This document shows positions 8,186-16,947 of a stretch of 64,000 bases of DNA, piece by piece. The position numbers and the translations under genes are program-made. Every line of letters begins with the position of its first letter. Positions within the stretch are counted from its first letter, which is position 1. The notes beneath the pieces were generated by a model. It was given only the letters and a program-made list of their open reading frames with translations, made no database searches and was not told where the DNA came from. Source of the DNA: an uncultured Agathobaculum sp. (GTDB lineage Bacteria > Bacillota > Clostridia > Oscillospirales > Butyricicoccaceae); NCBI RefSeq assembly GCF_944384765.1, contig NZ_CALWUM010000001.1:232098-296097 (forward strand), read 5' to 3'.

Positions 8186-9523
8186 TTATTTGGCGCCGGT
8201 GCGCACCGCGCGGCGGTAGACCAGATAGGCGACTGCCGCCGTAACCGCCTCGGTGATCCAGAAGGCGTGCCACACGCCGTCCGCACCCCACAGGCGGCTT
8301 AGCGCCCACGCGAGCGGGATGATCACCACCGTGTAGCGGCACAGCGAGATGACGAGTGAGGGCATGCCCTTACCCAGCCCCTCGAGCGCACCCGAGGACA
8401 CGACCGACACGGTCGAAACCAGGAAGCCCGCGCTGATGATGCGCAGCGCGGTCGCGCCTGCCGCGATGGTTTGCGGGTTTTCGGTAAACAGCGCGATCAA
8501 CCGGTCCGGCACGGTCAGGCAGATCGCCGTACCCACCGCCATGACCACGCCGCACATGGCCATCGCGGTCCAGTAGATGCGCGAGACGCGTTTGTGCTCG
8601 CCTGCGCCGTAGTTGTAGCCGATCAGCGGGCGCATGCCCTGTACCACGCCGCTCGCGGGCAGGTACAGGAAGGTTTGCAGCTTGTAATACACGCCCAGCA
8701 CGACGACATACAACTGCGCATATGCGGCGAGGATCGCGTTGAGCGCCGAGATCAGCAGCGACGGCAGCGCCAGGTTGAGCACTGCGGGCACGCCGATCGC
8801 GTACAGGCGGCCTGTCAGGCCGTCCCCGCCGGCCAGATACTGCCGGCTGATGCGCACGCGGATGGGCCGCAGGCGGTAGACCACCAGATAGATCGCGAGC
8901 GTCAGCGTCTGGCCGATGCCGGTGGCGAGCGCCGCGCCCTCGATCCCCATGGCCGGGAACGGCCCCAGGCCGAAAATCAGCACCGGGTCGAGCACGATGT
9001 TCGCCACGCAGCCGCACAGCAGGCTGATCATCGGGGTTTTCATGCTGCCGACCGCCTGAAAGATCTTCTCGAACGCAAGTCCGAGCATGATGATCACGCC
9101 AAAGGCGAACGCGATGCGCGCATAGCGCACGCCCAGATCGATCACAGTCTCATCCGCCGTGAACAGGCGCAGGAATGCAGGCATGACCGCGATACACACC
9201 ACGGCTGCGACCGCGCCGTGCAGCGCAGACAGCGCCATGCCGCGCGTGGCCGCGGTGTTCGCGCAGCGCTCATCCCCCGCGCCCAGATAGTAGGCGATCA
9301 CTGCATTGATGCCTACGCCAAAGCCGATGGCAGCGGCATTGATGAAATTCTGCACCGGATAGACCAGCGACAGTGCGGTCATGGCGTCCTCGCTGATCTG
9401 GGCGACAAAAAAGCTGTCCACGATGTTGTAGAGCGAGTTGACCAGCATGGAAATCACCATAGGCAGCGACATGCTCGCCAGCAGCGGCAGGATGGGTTTT
9501 TCCTTCATAAAAGTCTGTTGCAA
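8186..9523 (-). CDS. MATE family efflux transporter
   Basis: 445 codons with about 12 hydrophobic segments. Multidrug/toxin extrusion antiporter of the cytoplasmic membrane, driven by Na+ or H+. Family features are the N-terminal PMVISMLVNSLYNIVDSFFVAQ and repeated small-residue helices such as NAAAIGFGVGINAVIAYYLGAG. The start taken is TTG at 9523, because GGGAGG lies 8 bases upstream of it but 23 bases upstream of the first ATG (9508). The 115-base leader contains a terminator hairpin, suggesting attenuation. Confidence 0.9.
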   Translation of the reverse strand: MQQTFMKEKPILPLLASMSLPMVISMLVNSLYNIVDSFFVAQISEDAMTALSLVYPVQNFINAAAIGFGVGINAVIAYYLGAGDERCANTAATRGMALSALHGAVAAVVCIAVMPAFLRLFTADETVIDLGVRYARIAFAFGVIIMLGLAFEKIFQAVGSMKTPMISLLCGCVANIVLDPVLIFGLGPFPAMGIEGAALATGIGQTLTLAIYLVVYRLRPIRVRISRQYLAGGDGLTGRLYAIGVPAVLNLALPSLLISALNAILAAYAQLYVVVLGVYYKLQTFLYLPASGVVQGMRPLIGYNYGAGEHKRVSRIYWTAMAMCGVVMAVGTAICLTVPDRLIALFTENPQTIAAGATALRIISAGFLVSTVSVVSSGALEGLGKGMPSLVISLCRYTVVIIPLAWALSRLWGADGVWHAFWITEAVTAAVAYLVYRRAVRTGAK

Positions 9524-9560
9524 TGCGTTTTCCTCCCGATAGATCCGTCCGACGGCGCAC

Positions 9561-9598
9561 AAAAAAGCCACACAGCCGCCCGCAGGCAGTTGTGTGGC
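9561..9598 (-). terminator. Terminator hairpin in the MATE gene leader
   Basis: Minus strand GCCACACA / TGTGTGGC stem followed by six T. It lies between a good promoter (9645-9673) and the TTG start of the MATE gene. It could also end the upstream nuclease transcript. Confidence 0.7.
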
Positions 9599-9644
9599 GA
9601 AAAGTGGCACAGCCAGAAAAATCCACAGCGAATTTTATGCTATC

Positions 9645-9673
9645 AGTATACCACAGGCGGCGGCGCTTGGCAA
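9645..9673 (-). promoter_or_regulatory. Putative promoter of the MATE gene
   Basis: Minus strand TTGCCA, a 17-base spacer with TGTGG next to the -10, and TATACT. Transcription would begin near 9638 and pass through the hairpin at 9561-9598. Confidence 0.6.
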
Positions 9674-9689
9674 GTGCTGCCGTGCCGGT

Positions 9690-10559
9690 TCAGTCCCCTT
9701 CGATGCACTGGCCGCAGGGCGTATACCCCTCGGCGCGCAGCGCCTCCTGCGTGCCGGTGTAGTCCTGCCGGTTGGCGCTGCTGATGCTGTCCACACTCGG
9801 GCAGTCCGGCAGGTGGTATTTTTTCGACCGGGTGTTGAGCACATAGGTCTCTCCCGCGGCTGTGTCCGCAGCCGGGGTATCGTCCGCGGCCCGGCTGTCC
9901 CCGGTCGCGTAGTCGATCGTGACGCCCGGCTGGACATTGTAGCAATAGACGTTGAAGCAGACGCCCTCACCCTCATCCTCGACCGACCAGCCCTCGAGCT
10001 GCACACCCGAGGCCACAAGGTTGTCCCCTTCGAACACCGGCGTGGCGCGGTAAAGCACATGATTTTCGGTCTCCTCGATGTAGTCGGCCACCAGGTTTTC
10101 AAACGGCAGCATCCCCTCGATGTTGAGGTAGCGCGTGCCGGTGATCAGGTTGCGCTCGTTGGCATTCTCCCCGGTCAGCTGGAAGCCGATCAGGTGGCAG
10201 CGGTTATACAGATATTTGCCGTCGATAAAGTCGTATTTGACCGTCTGCCAGCCCGAGGGCTTGACCTGTCCGATCGAGCCGCGCTCTTCGGTGGGCATCA
10301 GGTCGGTGGAAATGCAGGCATACGCCGTGCCGCACCGGCCGAGCCGGTCGAGCGGTGCGTACTCCTCAAAAGACTCCGTGGTGTAGTCCGCCTCTGTGAA
10401 GGCGGGCTGGTTGCCGTCGATCTCAACATAGGGCGCGCCGCTGTAAGCGGGCACCTCGTCCAGTGAAACGGACGCCTGCTGTAGCTGCAGCGCGCAGCCC
10501 GACAAGAGCAGGCCAAGCAGCAGCAAAAGCGGCGCAAGTGTGGTTTTTATTCGTTGCAT
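9690..10559 (-). CDS. DNA/RNA non-specific endonuclease-like lipoprotein
   Basis: 289 codons. A signal peptide with lipobox LLSGC (Cys21) indicates a surface lipoprotein. The centre resembles the Endonuclease_NS_2 type: DRLGRCGTAYACI near residue 70, KYDFIDGKYLYNRCHLIGFQL near 108-128 and ANERNLITGTRYLNIEGMLPFEN near 132-155, which hold the catalytic His/Asn region. The C-terminal about 50 residues form a separate module (YVLNTRSKKYHLPDCPSV, then CGQC) with paired Cys/His that looks metal-binding. The start overlaps the upstream gene by 13 bp. A nutrient or competence role is only inference. Confidence 0.8.
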   Translation of the reverse strand: MQRIKTTLAPLLLLLGLLLSGCALQLQQASVSLDEVPAYSGAPYVEIDGNQPAFTEADYTTESFEEYAPLDRLGRCGTAYACISTDLMPTEERGSIGQVKPSGWQTVKYDFIDGKYLYNRCHLIGFQLTGENANERNLITGTRYLNIEGMLPFENLVADYIEETENHVLYRATPVFEGDNLVASGVQLEGWSVEDEGEGVCFNVYCYNVQPGVTIDYATGDSRAADDTPAADTAAGETYVLNTRSKKYHLPDCPSVDSISSANRQDYTGTQEALRAEGYTPCGQCIEGD

Positions 10560-10969
10560 CTGCGGTATACTTCCTTTGTGATGGTTTTGTGGGAATGGCC
10601 GGCGAACACGGTGCGGCGCTCCAGCGTCCAGTCCCCGCTGTCCAGCGGCAGGTCAAACCGCAGGTCGGCCGGATAGACCCGCCCCCATCGGTAGAGCACC
10701 ACGCCCCGGATGCGTGCGCGCCAGGGCAAGACCGGCCGGTCCTCGACGAAACAGAAGTCCTCCGCCCCGGCGCGGTCCAGAAAATCCTCTGCCGCGCGCA
10801 GGCCGGGCACATCCTGGCCCGCAAACAGCCGTGCCGAGGCCGGACTCATCCACAGCGCGTGCCCCGCACTCGTCTGCACCATGTCATCCAGCACCACCCG
10901 GTCGCGGCTCTGCCGCCGGTGGTTGAAGGCCATGCCGCCGCGGTCGTCCAGACAAACGATGACCGTCAT
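10547..10969 (-). CDS. Conserved protein of unknown function
   Basis: 140 codons, soluble, no signal peptide. The N-terminus MTVIVCLDDRGGMAFNHRRQ is distinctive, and a later run reads GDWTLERRTVFAGHSHKTIT. Similar short clostridial proteins are sometimes labelled ribonuclease Z, from memory, but no metallo-beta-lactamase HxHxDH motif is present here, so that name is not used. The ATG at 10969 has AAGGGGG about 8 bases upstream. It overlaps the nuclease lipoprotein start by 13 bp, so the two are probably coupled. Confidence 0.7.
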   Translation of the reverse strand: MTVIVCLDDRGGMAFNHRRQSRDRVVLDDMVQTSAGHALWMSPASARLFAGQDVPGLRAAEDFLDRAGAEDFCFVEDRPVLPWRARIRGVVLYRWGRVYPADLRFDLPLDSGDWTLERRTVFAGHSHKTITKEVYRRCNE

Positions 10970-11439
10970 CGCGCGTCCCCCTTCCCGTGATCTCGTTCTA
11001 TCATACCGCATCCGCGGCCAAAAAGAAACCGCAAATTTTGACCCTGCCGGGTGGAAAAGCACCCCATCCCGCGGCGATATACCGTAAAAAGCAGAGCCGC
11101 ATGACTATGTAGAGCAGCCGCACACCCAGCGCGGTAAATGCCTGCATTATCGATATGACAAGTATTTCAAAAACCGCTTTACTGCGATTGAACCGGTTTT
11201 TTTACGCCGCAGGGCAATCCCGATTTTTCGGTATGCGGGCGCATCCAATTCTTTCGCCGCAATCCGGTATGGGACGCGCTTTGCAAGCCATTCCTGATCT
11301 GTCTTATACTATAACCATGAATGCGTTGTTTTGAGAGCAAACCGCGATGCAAAACGAGGTTGCGTGCCGCCCTTAAAAGCACCCTTTACAGCCTGAAAAC
11401 GCAAAAAACCGACCGTGCCCAAATATTTGGAGTTTCACG
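10970..11439. other. Intergenic region at the left side of the accessory segment
   Basis: 470 bases with no gene that can be supported. It marks a change from GC-rich chromosome to lower-GC sequence with decayed character. A start-less 53-codon reading frame lies on the minus strand at about 11147-11312. No extra copy of the tRNA-Ser 3' end was found here, so the left boundary of the older insertion is not visible. Confidence 0.5.
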
Positions 11440-12548
11440 ATGTTTCAGACAAAACAGCATAAAATAATAAAGCAAATCCCAAAATCTATTTATAGCAAAA
11501 CACGAAAAGGGGTGAGAGAACGCTTACGCAAAATCACATCTGAAATCGACGAAGGCAGCTATCTTGAGCCGTCCAAATGCCGTGCAGGAAAGTGGCTGGA
11601 TATCTGGCTGAATGAGTATACTGAAAACGTCAAGCCGTACACCAAGTATTCCTATCGGGTGACCATCAAGAACCACTTAAAGCCCGCTTTCGGCTATGTC
11701 CGCCTGTCCGAACTGAACACCGTTATAGTGCAGGCGTTCCTCAACAATCTGGTGCGCAGCAAAGCAGAGGGCGGCAAGGGGCTGTCCCCCAAAACCGCAA
11801 TCAACATTCACGGCGTTTTCACCGTGCCCTCAAACAGGCCGTCAACATCGGCTTGATCCGCAGCAATCCGACCGACGCCTGTATCCGTCCGCGCGGCGAG
11901 CGAAAGCCGATCCGACCATTGGAGGACGAGGAAGTCGGTGCATTTCTGCGCGCGATTGAGGGACACCGTTTTGCATCGCTCTATCTGGTTGATCTGTTTA
12001 CCAGAATGCGGCAGGGCGAGATCTTGGGACTGACTTGGGACTGCGTAGACTTCCGGCGCGGCACGATTTTTCTGTACCGCCAGCTGCAGCAGCGGCAAAC
12101 CAAAGGCGACTTCGGATATCACTTCACATCGCTCAAAAACGGCAAGTCGCGCACCATCACGCCTGCCCCCACCGTTATGCGGGTACTGCAAGCCCATCAA
12201 AAAGCGCAGAACGAAATGCGCCTGCGTGCCGGTGCTGCTTGGCACAACGACAAAGAACTGGTATTTACTGACGAGCTCGGTCACCCGCTCAGCCGGCGCA
12301 CAGTATACAAAAACTTCAAACAGATTGCAAACCAACTTGATCTTCCCAATCTTCGCTTTCACGATTTACGACACACATTTGCTACCATATCGTTTCAGTC
12401 CGGCGACGATCCCAAGACCGTACAGGAGAATCTCGGGCATCATTCAGCTGCCTTCACACTGGATGTGTACGGTCATGTAACCGATCGCATGAAGCGCGAA
12501 AGCGCCGAGCTCATGGAGCGCTTCATCCGCTCCACCATCGCCCGATAA
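11440..12548 (+). pseudogene. Broken tyrosine recombinase (integrase) of an older element
   Basis: Two adjacent frames together encode an integrase homologous to the intact one at 18180-19355. Frame 1 (11440-11856) carries the SAM-like core-binding domain up to AINIHGV, then shifts at a TTTT run (11816-11819) where one base seems lost; frame 2 resumes with HRALKQAVNIGLIRSNP and runs to 12548. The catalytic region is intact in frame 2 (MRQGEILGL Arg, HDLRH, LGHH, VYGHV Tyr). The first about 45 residues of the normal protein, including the arm-binding domain, are missing. It is therefore inactive by two lesions unless frameshifting occurs. Confidence 0.85.
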
Positions 12549-12568
12549 GGGTAAAAATAAGGGTCAAA
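12545..12568 (+). repeat. Tandem 12-bp repeat after the broken integrase
   Basis: Two adjacent copies, ATAAGGGTAAAA and ATAAGGGTCAAA (11 of 12 identical), overlapping the integrase stop codon. By position they match the paired repeats beside the intact integrase and may be old arm-type sites. Confidence 0.5.
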
Positions 12569-12627
12569 CCGCAATAGCAAAAATATGAATTCGAAAATAA
12601 GTTCTGAAAACGACTTCAAATATAAAA

Positions 12628-12663
12628 AAATACGGTATTAAACCAAAGTTTAATACCGTATTT
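12628..12663 (-). terminator. Hairpin next to the left att copy
   Basis: Perfect 16-bp stem AAATACGGTATTAAAC / GTTTAATACCGTATTT with a T-run on the minus strand. Same position relative to the tRNA-Ser 3' end sequence as the terminator at 19465-19500. Confidence 0.75.
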
Positions 12664-12687
12664 CTGGCGGAGAGTCAGGGATTTGAA
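12660..12687. repeat. att core copy (left), 28-bp direct repeat
   Basis: Identical to 19497-19524 over 28 bases, beginning ATTTCTGGCGGAGAGTCAGG. It contains the terminal part of the tRNA-Ser T arm and acceptor but no tRNA follows, as expected for the left end of an element integrated into a tRNA 3' end. Confidence 0.9.
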
Positions 12688-13154
12688 GGGCGATTTATTG
12701 ATTTTTTATTATATTTGCCGTCCCTATAAGTCCATTTTGTCCATATTATCCGATTTTTCACAACATTATAAGCATATACTTCTGGTTGTTCTCAACGTGA
12801 TTGCTGTCGGATTGCTGTCAGCACACCGCAGACCAAACGCGCAGACGGGTTTTGCCCGCTGCGCGTTTTGCTGTTTCTCGGAATAACCCTTCCGGGCAGC
12901 ACCGCCCGGCCGCAAGCGGCGTGCAGCGCGTAAGCCGCAGGCGCGGCATGGGCGGATGGCGGGCGCGGCTCTGCCGCGCCCGCGCGTTATCACCCCCTGT
13001 ATCTAACAGGGGGGTACAAATCGCCAATGGCCAGCCCTTTTACAAAGCAAAACCCTGACGGTATCTGGGTTTTTTGGCCTTCAGGGGCTATGTAAAAATC
13101 GGCCAATTATGTCACAGCTGCAAACGGCCTGTTTGCACAACTGTGCCGGGCAGC
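12688..13154. other. Non-coding left end of the element
   Basis: No gene is supported. It holds the paired 11-bp repeats at 12799-12819 and several dyads: GGGCGCGGC/GCCGCGCCC near 12961-12981, CCCCCTG/CAGGGGG near 12993-13014 and GCAAAC/GTTTGC near 13120-13136. The first 100 bases are AT-rich, the rest GC-rich. Confidence 0.5.
12799..12819 (+). repeat. Paired 11-bp repeats, candidate integrase arm sites (left)
   Basis: GATTGCTGTC occurs at 12799-12808 and 12810-12819, one helical turn apart. The same word recurs beside the right att site at 19404-19413, with GTTGCTGTC at 19393-19401, in the same orientation. Confidence 0.6.
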
Positions 13155-13183
13155 AGAAAAGGCAGCATGTCGCTGCCTTTTCT
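13155..13183. terminator. Intrinsic terminator of the SLH protein gene
   Basis: Perfect 12-bp stem AGAAAAGGCAGC / GCTGCCTTTTCT, 11 bases after the stop codon of the large gene on the minus strand. Confidence 0.8.
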
Positions 13184-13194
13184 GGTTTGTTTCG

Positions 13195-16100
13195 TTATAC
13201 AACGGTCTGAATAAACCGCATCAGCATGGTCGCGGCCTCGGCGCGGGTCGCGCTGTCCTGCGGATTGAGGTTTGCGCCGCTGCCCTCGATAACGCCTGCG
13301 CCGCACGCCCACTGCATGGCGGGCATGGCGTACTCGGAAACGTCAAGCGCATCAGCATAGGACAGGATATTGGTGTCCTCGCCGAACGACACATCCACGC
13401 CGGACTGCTGCGTATAGCGGTACAAAATCGTCGCGAACTGCTCGCGCGTGACTGGCGTATCCGGCGCGAAGGTCGTCGCGCTCATGCCGGTGACTACGCC
13501 CTCGCTCGCCGCCCAGCGGACGGCCTCGGTGTACCAAGTACCTTCTGCCACATCGTCAAACGGCAGCGCGTAGTTGACGACCGGTTCGCCCGCCTGCCGG
13601 TGCAAAATCGTCACCAGCATCGCGCGGGTCATGGTGCCGTTCGGCGCAAAGGTGGTGGCCGACGTGCCGTTCATCAGCCCCTGCATATAGGCGTACCACA
13701 CGGCATCATAATACCAGATATTTTCTGGCACATCCATAAAGGGCAGAGACATTGGCGCAAACACAGCCTCCACGGTGACCTTGGAGGCAGACATGGTGAA
13801 GGAATACTGATTGCCGCCTTTGTCGGTCAGATCGAGTTGGTTGCCCTTGCCGTCGGTGACGGTCAGTGACGTCAGCTCATAGCCCTCATCGGGCGTGGCT
13901 GTCAGGGTGATGACAGCGCCGGAACCCGCCGTTCTGTGGCTGGCGGTCACGACGCCGTGGGCGGACTGCTCCAAGACGATGGAATAGTTGCTGCTGTGGG
14001 AGGAGGAACCGTTGACCACGGCAACCTGACCGTTGATGGTATAGTTCAGTTTCGCGTTGTACGCCGAGAACGGATAGGTGCCCGCCTGCACCATGCCGCC
14101 TGCGGGCGTGGTGATAACCCAATCGTCATAGTCAGGCGAGCCGCTGATGGTAAACGCCTGCCCCATCACGGTCACCGGACCGGCGGGCGCTGTAAGCGAT
14201 ACGCTGCCCGCGAGGTCGCCGCCGGTGTAAACCAGCGTGGCGGGGGTGAACACGGGCAGGGGATTGAGAATTTGATAGCTGCCGCCCGCACCCAGTGTGC
14301 CCGCACCGGTAAGACAGTTCTCATTGTCGATGGTCAGGGTGACGCCAGCGTCCAGCAAAAGGGACTGTCCCTCCCCGATGGTCAGCTGCTTGCCGCCAGG
14401 GATGGTGCAATCCGTCAACAGTGTCACTTTATCGCCGTAAATCTGCCCCTCGCTGCCCAGGAAAATCACGCCGTGCCAGTCAGTGGTGTCGTCATCGTCC
14501 TCAATGTGGTTTGTGCCGCCGACGGCAATGAGCATGGCGTTCCCGTCCGTACCGGTGGCAAAGGTGCCGGCTGCGCCGCTGACGCGATGAATAAATTGGT
14601 CAACATCGGAGGTTTCACTCTGGTAAAAAGGCATGCCGCCGCTGCCGATACCAACGCCCTCGGTGCTGATGGCCTCAACCGTACCGCCCGAGATTGTGAC
14701 GGTGCCGCCGCTGCCGCTGCTCAAAGTGAGACTGGGGGATGTATGGCCGGAAGCGACCGTGACATTGCTGCCGATGGTGACTTGGCCGCTGCCGCCGCCG
14801 ATGCCCGCGCCCCTGACGCTTTGGGCGGAGACCGTGCCGCCGGAGACGGTGATCGTGCCGCCGTTGACGTCGAACGCAGCCTTTTGGGGGACCGTGCCGC
14901 CGTCTTCCACATCGCAAATCACTGCACCGCTGCCGATGCCCGCGCCATTGGTGCTTTGGGCGGAGACCGTGCCGCCTGCAATCGTGATGTTGCCGCTGCG
15001 GGATTTTTCCGAACTCAACACACTGCTTAACACTTCAATCATACCGCCGCCGATGCCCGCGCCGTTGGTGCTGACGGCCTCGACCGTGCCGCCGGAGATG
15101 GCAATGACGATAGCACTTCCATCGCTGTTTTCACCGCAGCCGATGCCTGCGCCGTCCGGGCTTTGGGCGAAGACCGTGCCGCCGGAGATGGTGATAGTGC
15201 CGCCGCCGCTGCTGCTGCTACCGCTGCCGATACCTGCGCTGTATTTGGGATCCGCGTCCGGGTCTACGTTCGGGGCGGGTTGGCTGGAAACCGTAGCGGT
15301 GACGATGCCGCCGGAGATGGTGATGTTGCCACTGCTGCCGCTGCTGCCGCCGCCGCCGATGGCTGCACCCGCCCATCTGCCTTGATTTGTCTCTGCAAAC
15401 ATTCCGATCGTACGACCTGCAAAGGTGGTTGCCGTCACACTGCCGCCAGAGATGGTGATGTTGCCGCCGCTGCCGCCGGTTCCTTTTGTCGGAATAAAAC
15501 CGAAAATGCCGAATCCGCTGTTGCCGCCGCCGATGGCGGCGCCGGAGGCGCTTTGGGCCTCGACAGTGCCGCCGGAGATGGTGATGTTGCCGCCGTCGCC
15601 GCCGGTATTGCCGCCCTGGATATCACAGCCGCCGCCAATGCCGCCGCCGAAGTAGCTTTCTGCCCAGACGGTGCCGCCGGAGATGGTGATTTCACCGCCG
15701 TCGCCGCCATCTCTGTCGCCGCAGCCGCCGCCGATGCCTGCGCCGAAGCAGCTTTCTGCCCGGACGATGCCGCCGGAGATGGTGATGGTGCCGCCGATAC
15801 CGCCGACGCCTATATCTCCACTGCCGCCGCCGATGCCTGCACCGCAGCTACTTTCTGCCCGGACGGTGCCGCTGTAGATGGTAATGGTGCCACCGCTGCC
15901 GCCGTTACCGGTTCCTGTGCCGCCACCGCCGATGGCCGCACCATAGGTACCGCCCGGAAAAGAGCCGAAGTCGTTCTCCTGAGACGTATCGGAGTCGCTC
16001 GGGAAGTTATTATTGGTGACGGTAGCCGTGGCCTCCACTGTGCCGCCATAGACGGTTGCGATACCGCCGGTTCCGCCGTCACCACCGGTTTTTGTGCCGC

Positions 16101-16812
16101 CACCGCCGATGGCCGCGCCATAGACCTTGCCCCCCTGAGACGTTTTGGAACCGCTCCCGAAGTCATTGGTGATGGTAACCGTAGCCTTCACCGCGCCGCC
16201 ATAGACGATCGCAGTGCCGCCGTCGCCGCCGGTACCGGTTTCCATGCCGCCACCGCCGATGGCTGCGCCATAGGCGCTGCCCCCCTGGGACGTGTTGGAA
16301 CCACTCTTCAAGTCATTGGTGATGGTAACCGTGGCCTCCACTGCGCCGCCATAGACGGTCAGGGTGCCACCGGTTTCGCCAGTATTGCCGCCGATGGCGG
16401 CGTTGTCAACGGCCATGTTTTCCGAAGTGATGGACGCGGTCAGCTTACCCATGGTGTCCGCCCCGTCCGACTGACCGTAGATGGTCAGACTATTGGCACC
16501 CTCCAGATGAATACCGCCGTGGATGGTGAGCACACAGGTGTCCTCTAAAATCAAATACACGTTGCCTTGGAGCTGAACGCGCTTGTTGATGGTGACATTG
16601 CCGCTGGCCACATACCAGCCGCTGCTCCAATCTGTCGTGCTCTCCGTGATGGATGTATAGTTGGAAACGGTTTTCTCCGTTTCTGTTACCGTGCTGCCGT
16701 TCCAACTTCGTTCGATATACGAAACGGGCTCTTGCGCCGCCAGTGCTGCGGCGGGCAGCAGCTCTAGGCAAAACGCCAGCGTACAAATCAAGCTGAATAG
16801 TCGTTTTTTCAT
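13195..16812 (-). CDS. Large SLH-domain surface protein with Gly-rich repeats
   Basis: 1205 codons. A signal peptide ends near residue 26 (AAALAA). Residues about 150-760 hold fourteen degenerate repeats of the type ITISGGTVEAxSxxGAGIGGG, which suggests a right-handed beta-helix or stacked-strand fold as in adhesins. Then comes an Ig-like segment (TPATLVYTGGDLAG), a bacterial-repeat domain (ITLTATPDEGYELTSLTV) and three SLH domains (about 1021-1075, 1082-1140 and 1148-1205) that anchor proteins to cell-wall polymers. GGGAGG lies 7 bases before the ATG and a TATAAT at 16857-16862. It is the only large cargo of the element; binding target unknown. Confidence 0.9.
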   Translation of the reverse strand: MKKRLFSLICTLAFCLELLPAAALAAQEPVSYIERSWNGSTVTETEKTVSNYTSITESTTDWSSGWYVASGNVTINKRVQLQGNVYLILEDTCVLTIHGGIHLEGANSLTIYGQSDGADTMGKLTASITSENMAVDNAAIGGNTGETGGTLTVYGGAVEATVTITNDLKSGSNTSQGGSAYGAAIGGGGMETGTGGDGGTAIVYGGAVKATVTITNDFGSGSKTSQGGKVYGAAIGGGGTKTGGDGGTGGIATVYGGTVEATATVTNNNFPSDSDTSQENDFGSFPGGTYGAAIGGGGTGTGNGGSGGTITIYSGTVRAESSCGAGIGGGSGDIGVGGIGGTITISGGIVRAESCFGAGIGGGCGDRDGGDGGEITISGGTVWAESYFGGGIGGGCDIQGGNTGGDGGNITISGGTVEAQSASGAAIGGGNSGFGIFGFIPTKGTGGSGGNITISGGSVTATTFAGRTIGMFAETNQGRWAGAAIGGGGSSGSSGNITISGGIVTATVSSQPAPNVDPDADPKYSAGIGSGSSSSGGGTITISGGTVFAQSPDGAGIGCGENSDGSAIVIAISGGTVEAVSTNGAGIGGGMIEVLSSVLSSEKSRSGNITIAGGTVSAQSTNGAGIGSGAVICDVEDGGTVPQKAAFDVNGGTITVSGGTVSAQSVRGAGIGGGSGQVTIGSNVTVASGHTSPSLTLSSGSGGTVTISGGTVEAISTEGVGIGSGGMPFYQSETSDVDQFIHRVSGAAGTFATGTDGNAMLIAVGGTNHIEDDDDTTDWHGVIFLGSEGQIYGDKVTLLTDCTIPGGKQLTIGEGQSLLLDAGVTLTIDNENCLTGAGTLGAGGSYQILNPLPVFTPATLVYTGGDLAGSVSLTAPAGPVTVMGQAFTISGSPDYDDWVITTPAGGMVQAGTYPFSAYNAKLNYTINGQVAVVNGSSSHSSNYSIVLEQSAHGVVTASHRTAGSGAVITLTATPDEGYELTSLTVTDGKGNQLDLTDKGGNQYSFTMSASKVTVEAVFAPMSLPFMDVPENIWYYDAVWYAYMQGLMNGTSATTFAPNGTMTRAMLVTILHRQAGEPVVNYALPFDDVAEGTWYTEAVRWAASEGVVTGMSATTFAPDTPVTREQFATILYRYTQQSGVDVSFGEDTNILSYADALDVSEYAMPAMQWACGAGVIEGSGANLNPQDSATRAEAATMLMRFIQTVV

Positions 16813-16915
16813 GTCAAAAACCTCCCTTTGGTCGGCAGGCAGTTATATCCTTATCCATTATAACCATACCACAAAAGTCGAGTGCTGTCATCTATTGTTT
16901 TTGTGTGGATTGAAT

Positions 16916-16942
16916 AACGCCTGCGGACAAGCCGCAGGCGTT
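16916..16942 (-). terminator. Hairpin after the XRE regulator gene
   Basis: Perfect 11-bp stem AACGCCTGCGG / CCGCAGGCGTT just after the regulator stop codon at 16948. The T-run is weak on the minus strand. Confidence 0.6.
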
Positions 16943-16947
16943 TGGGG

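Noticed and set aside
10547..10969. Ribonuclease Z
   Set aside because: The protein lacks the HxHxDH metal-binding motif and is far shorter than tRNase Z.
11147..11312. Start-less 53-codon minus-strand frame with protein-like sequence (DQEWLAKRVPYRIAAKELD)
   Set aside because: No start codon or ribosome site and a stop just upstream; may be a gene remnant of the older element but cannot be supported as a gene.
12660..12690. Second tRNA-Ser gene
   Set aside because: Only the 3' terminal part of the tRNA is present; it is an att copy left by integration.
14600..15950. CRISPR-like array: regularly recurring GCCGCCGGAGATGGTGAT with variable stretches between
   Set aside because: The units are in-frame coding repeats of the large SLH protein, spacing is irregular and no cas gene is present.
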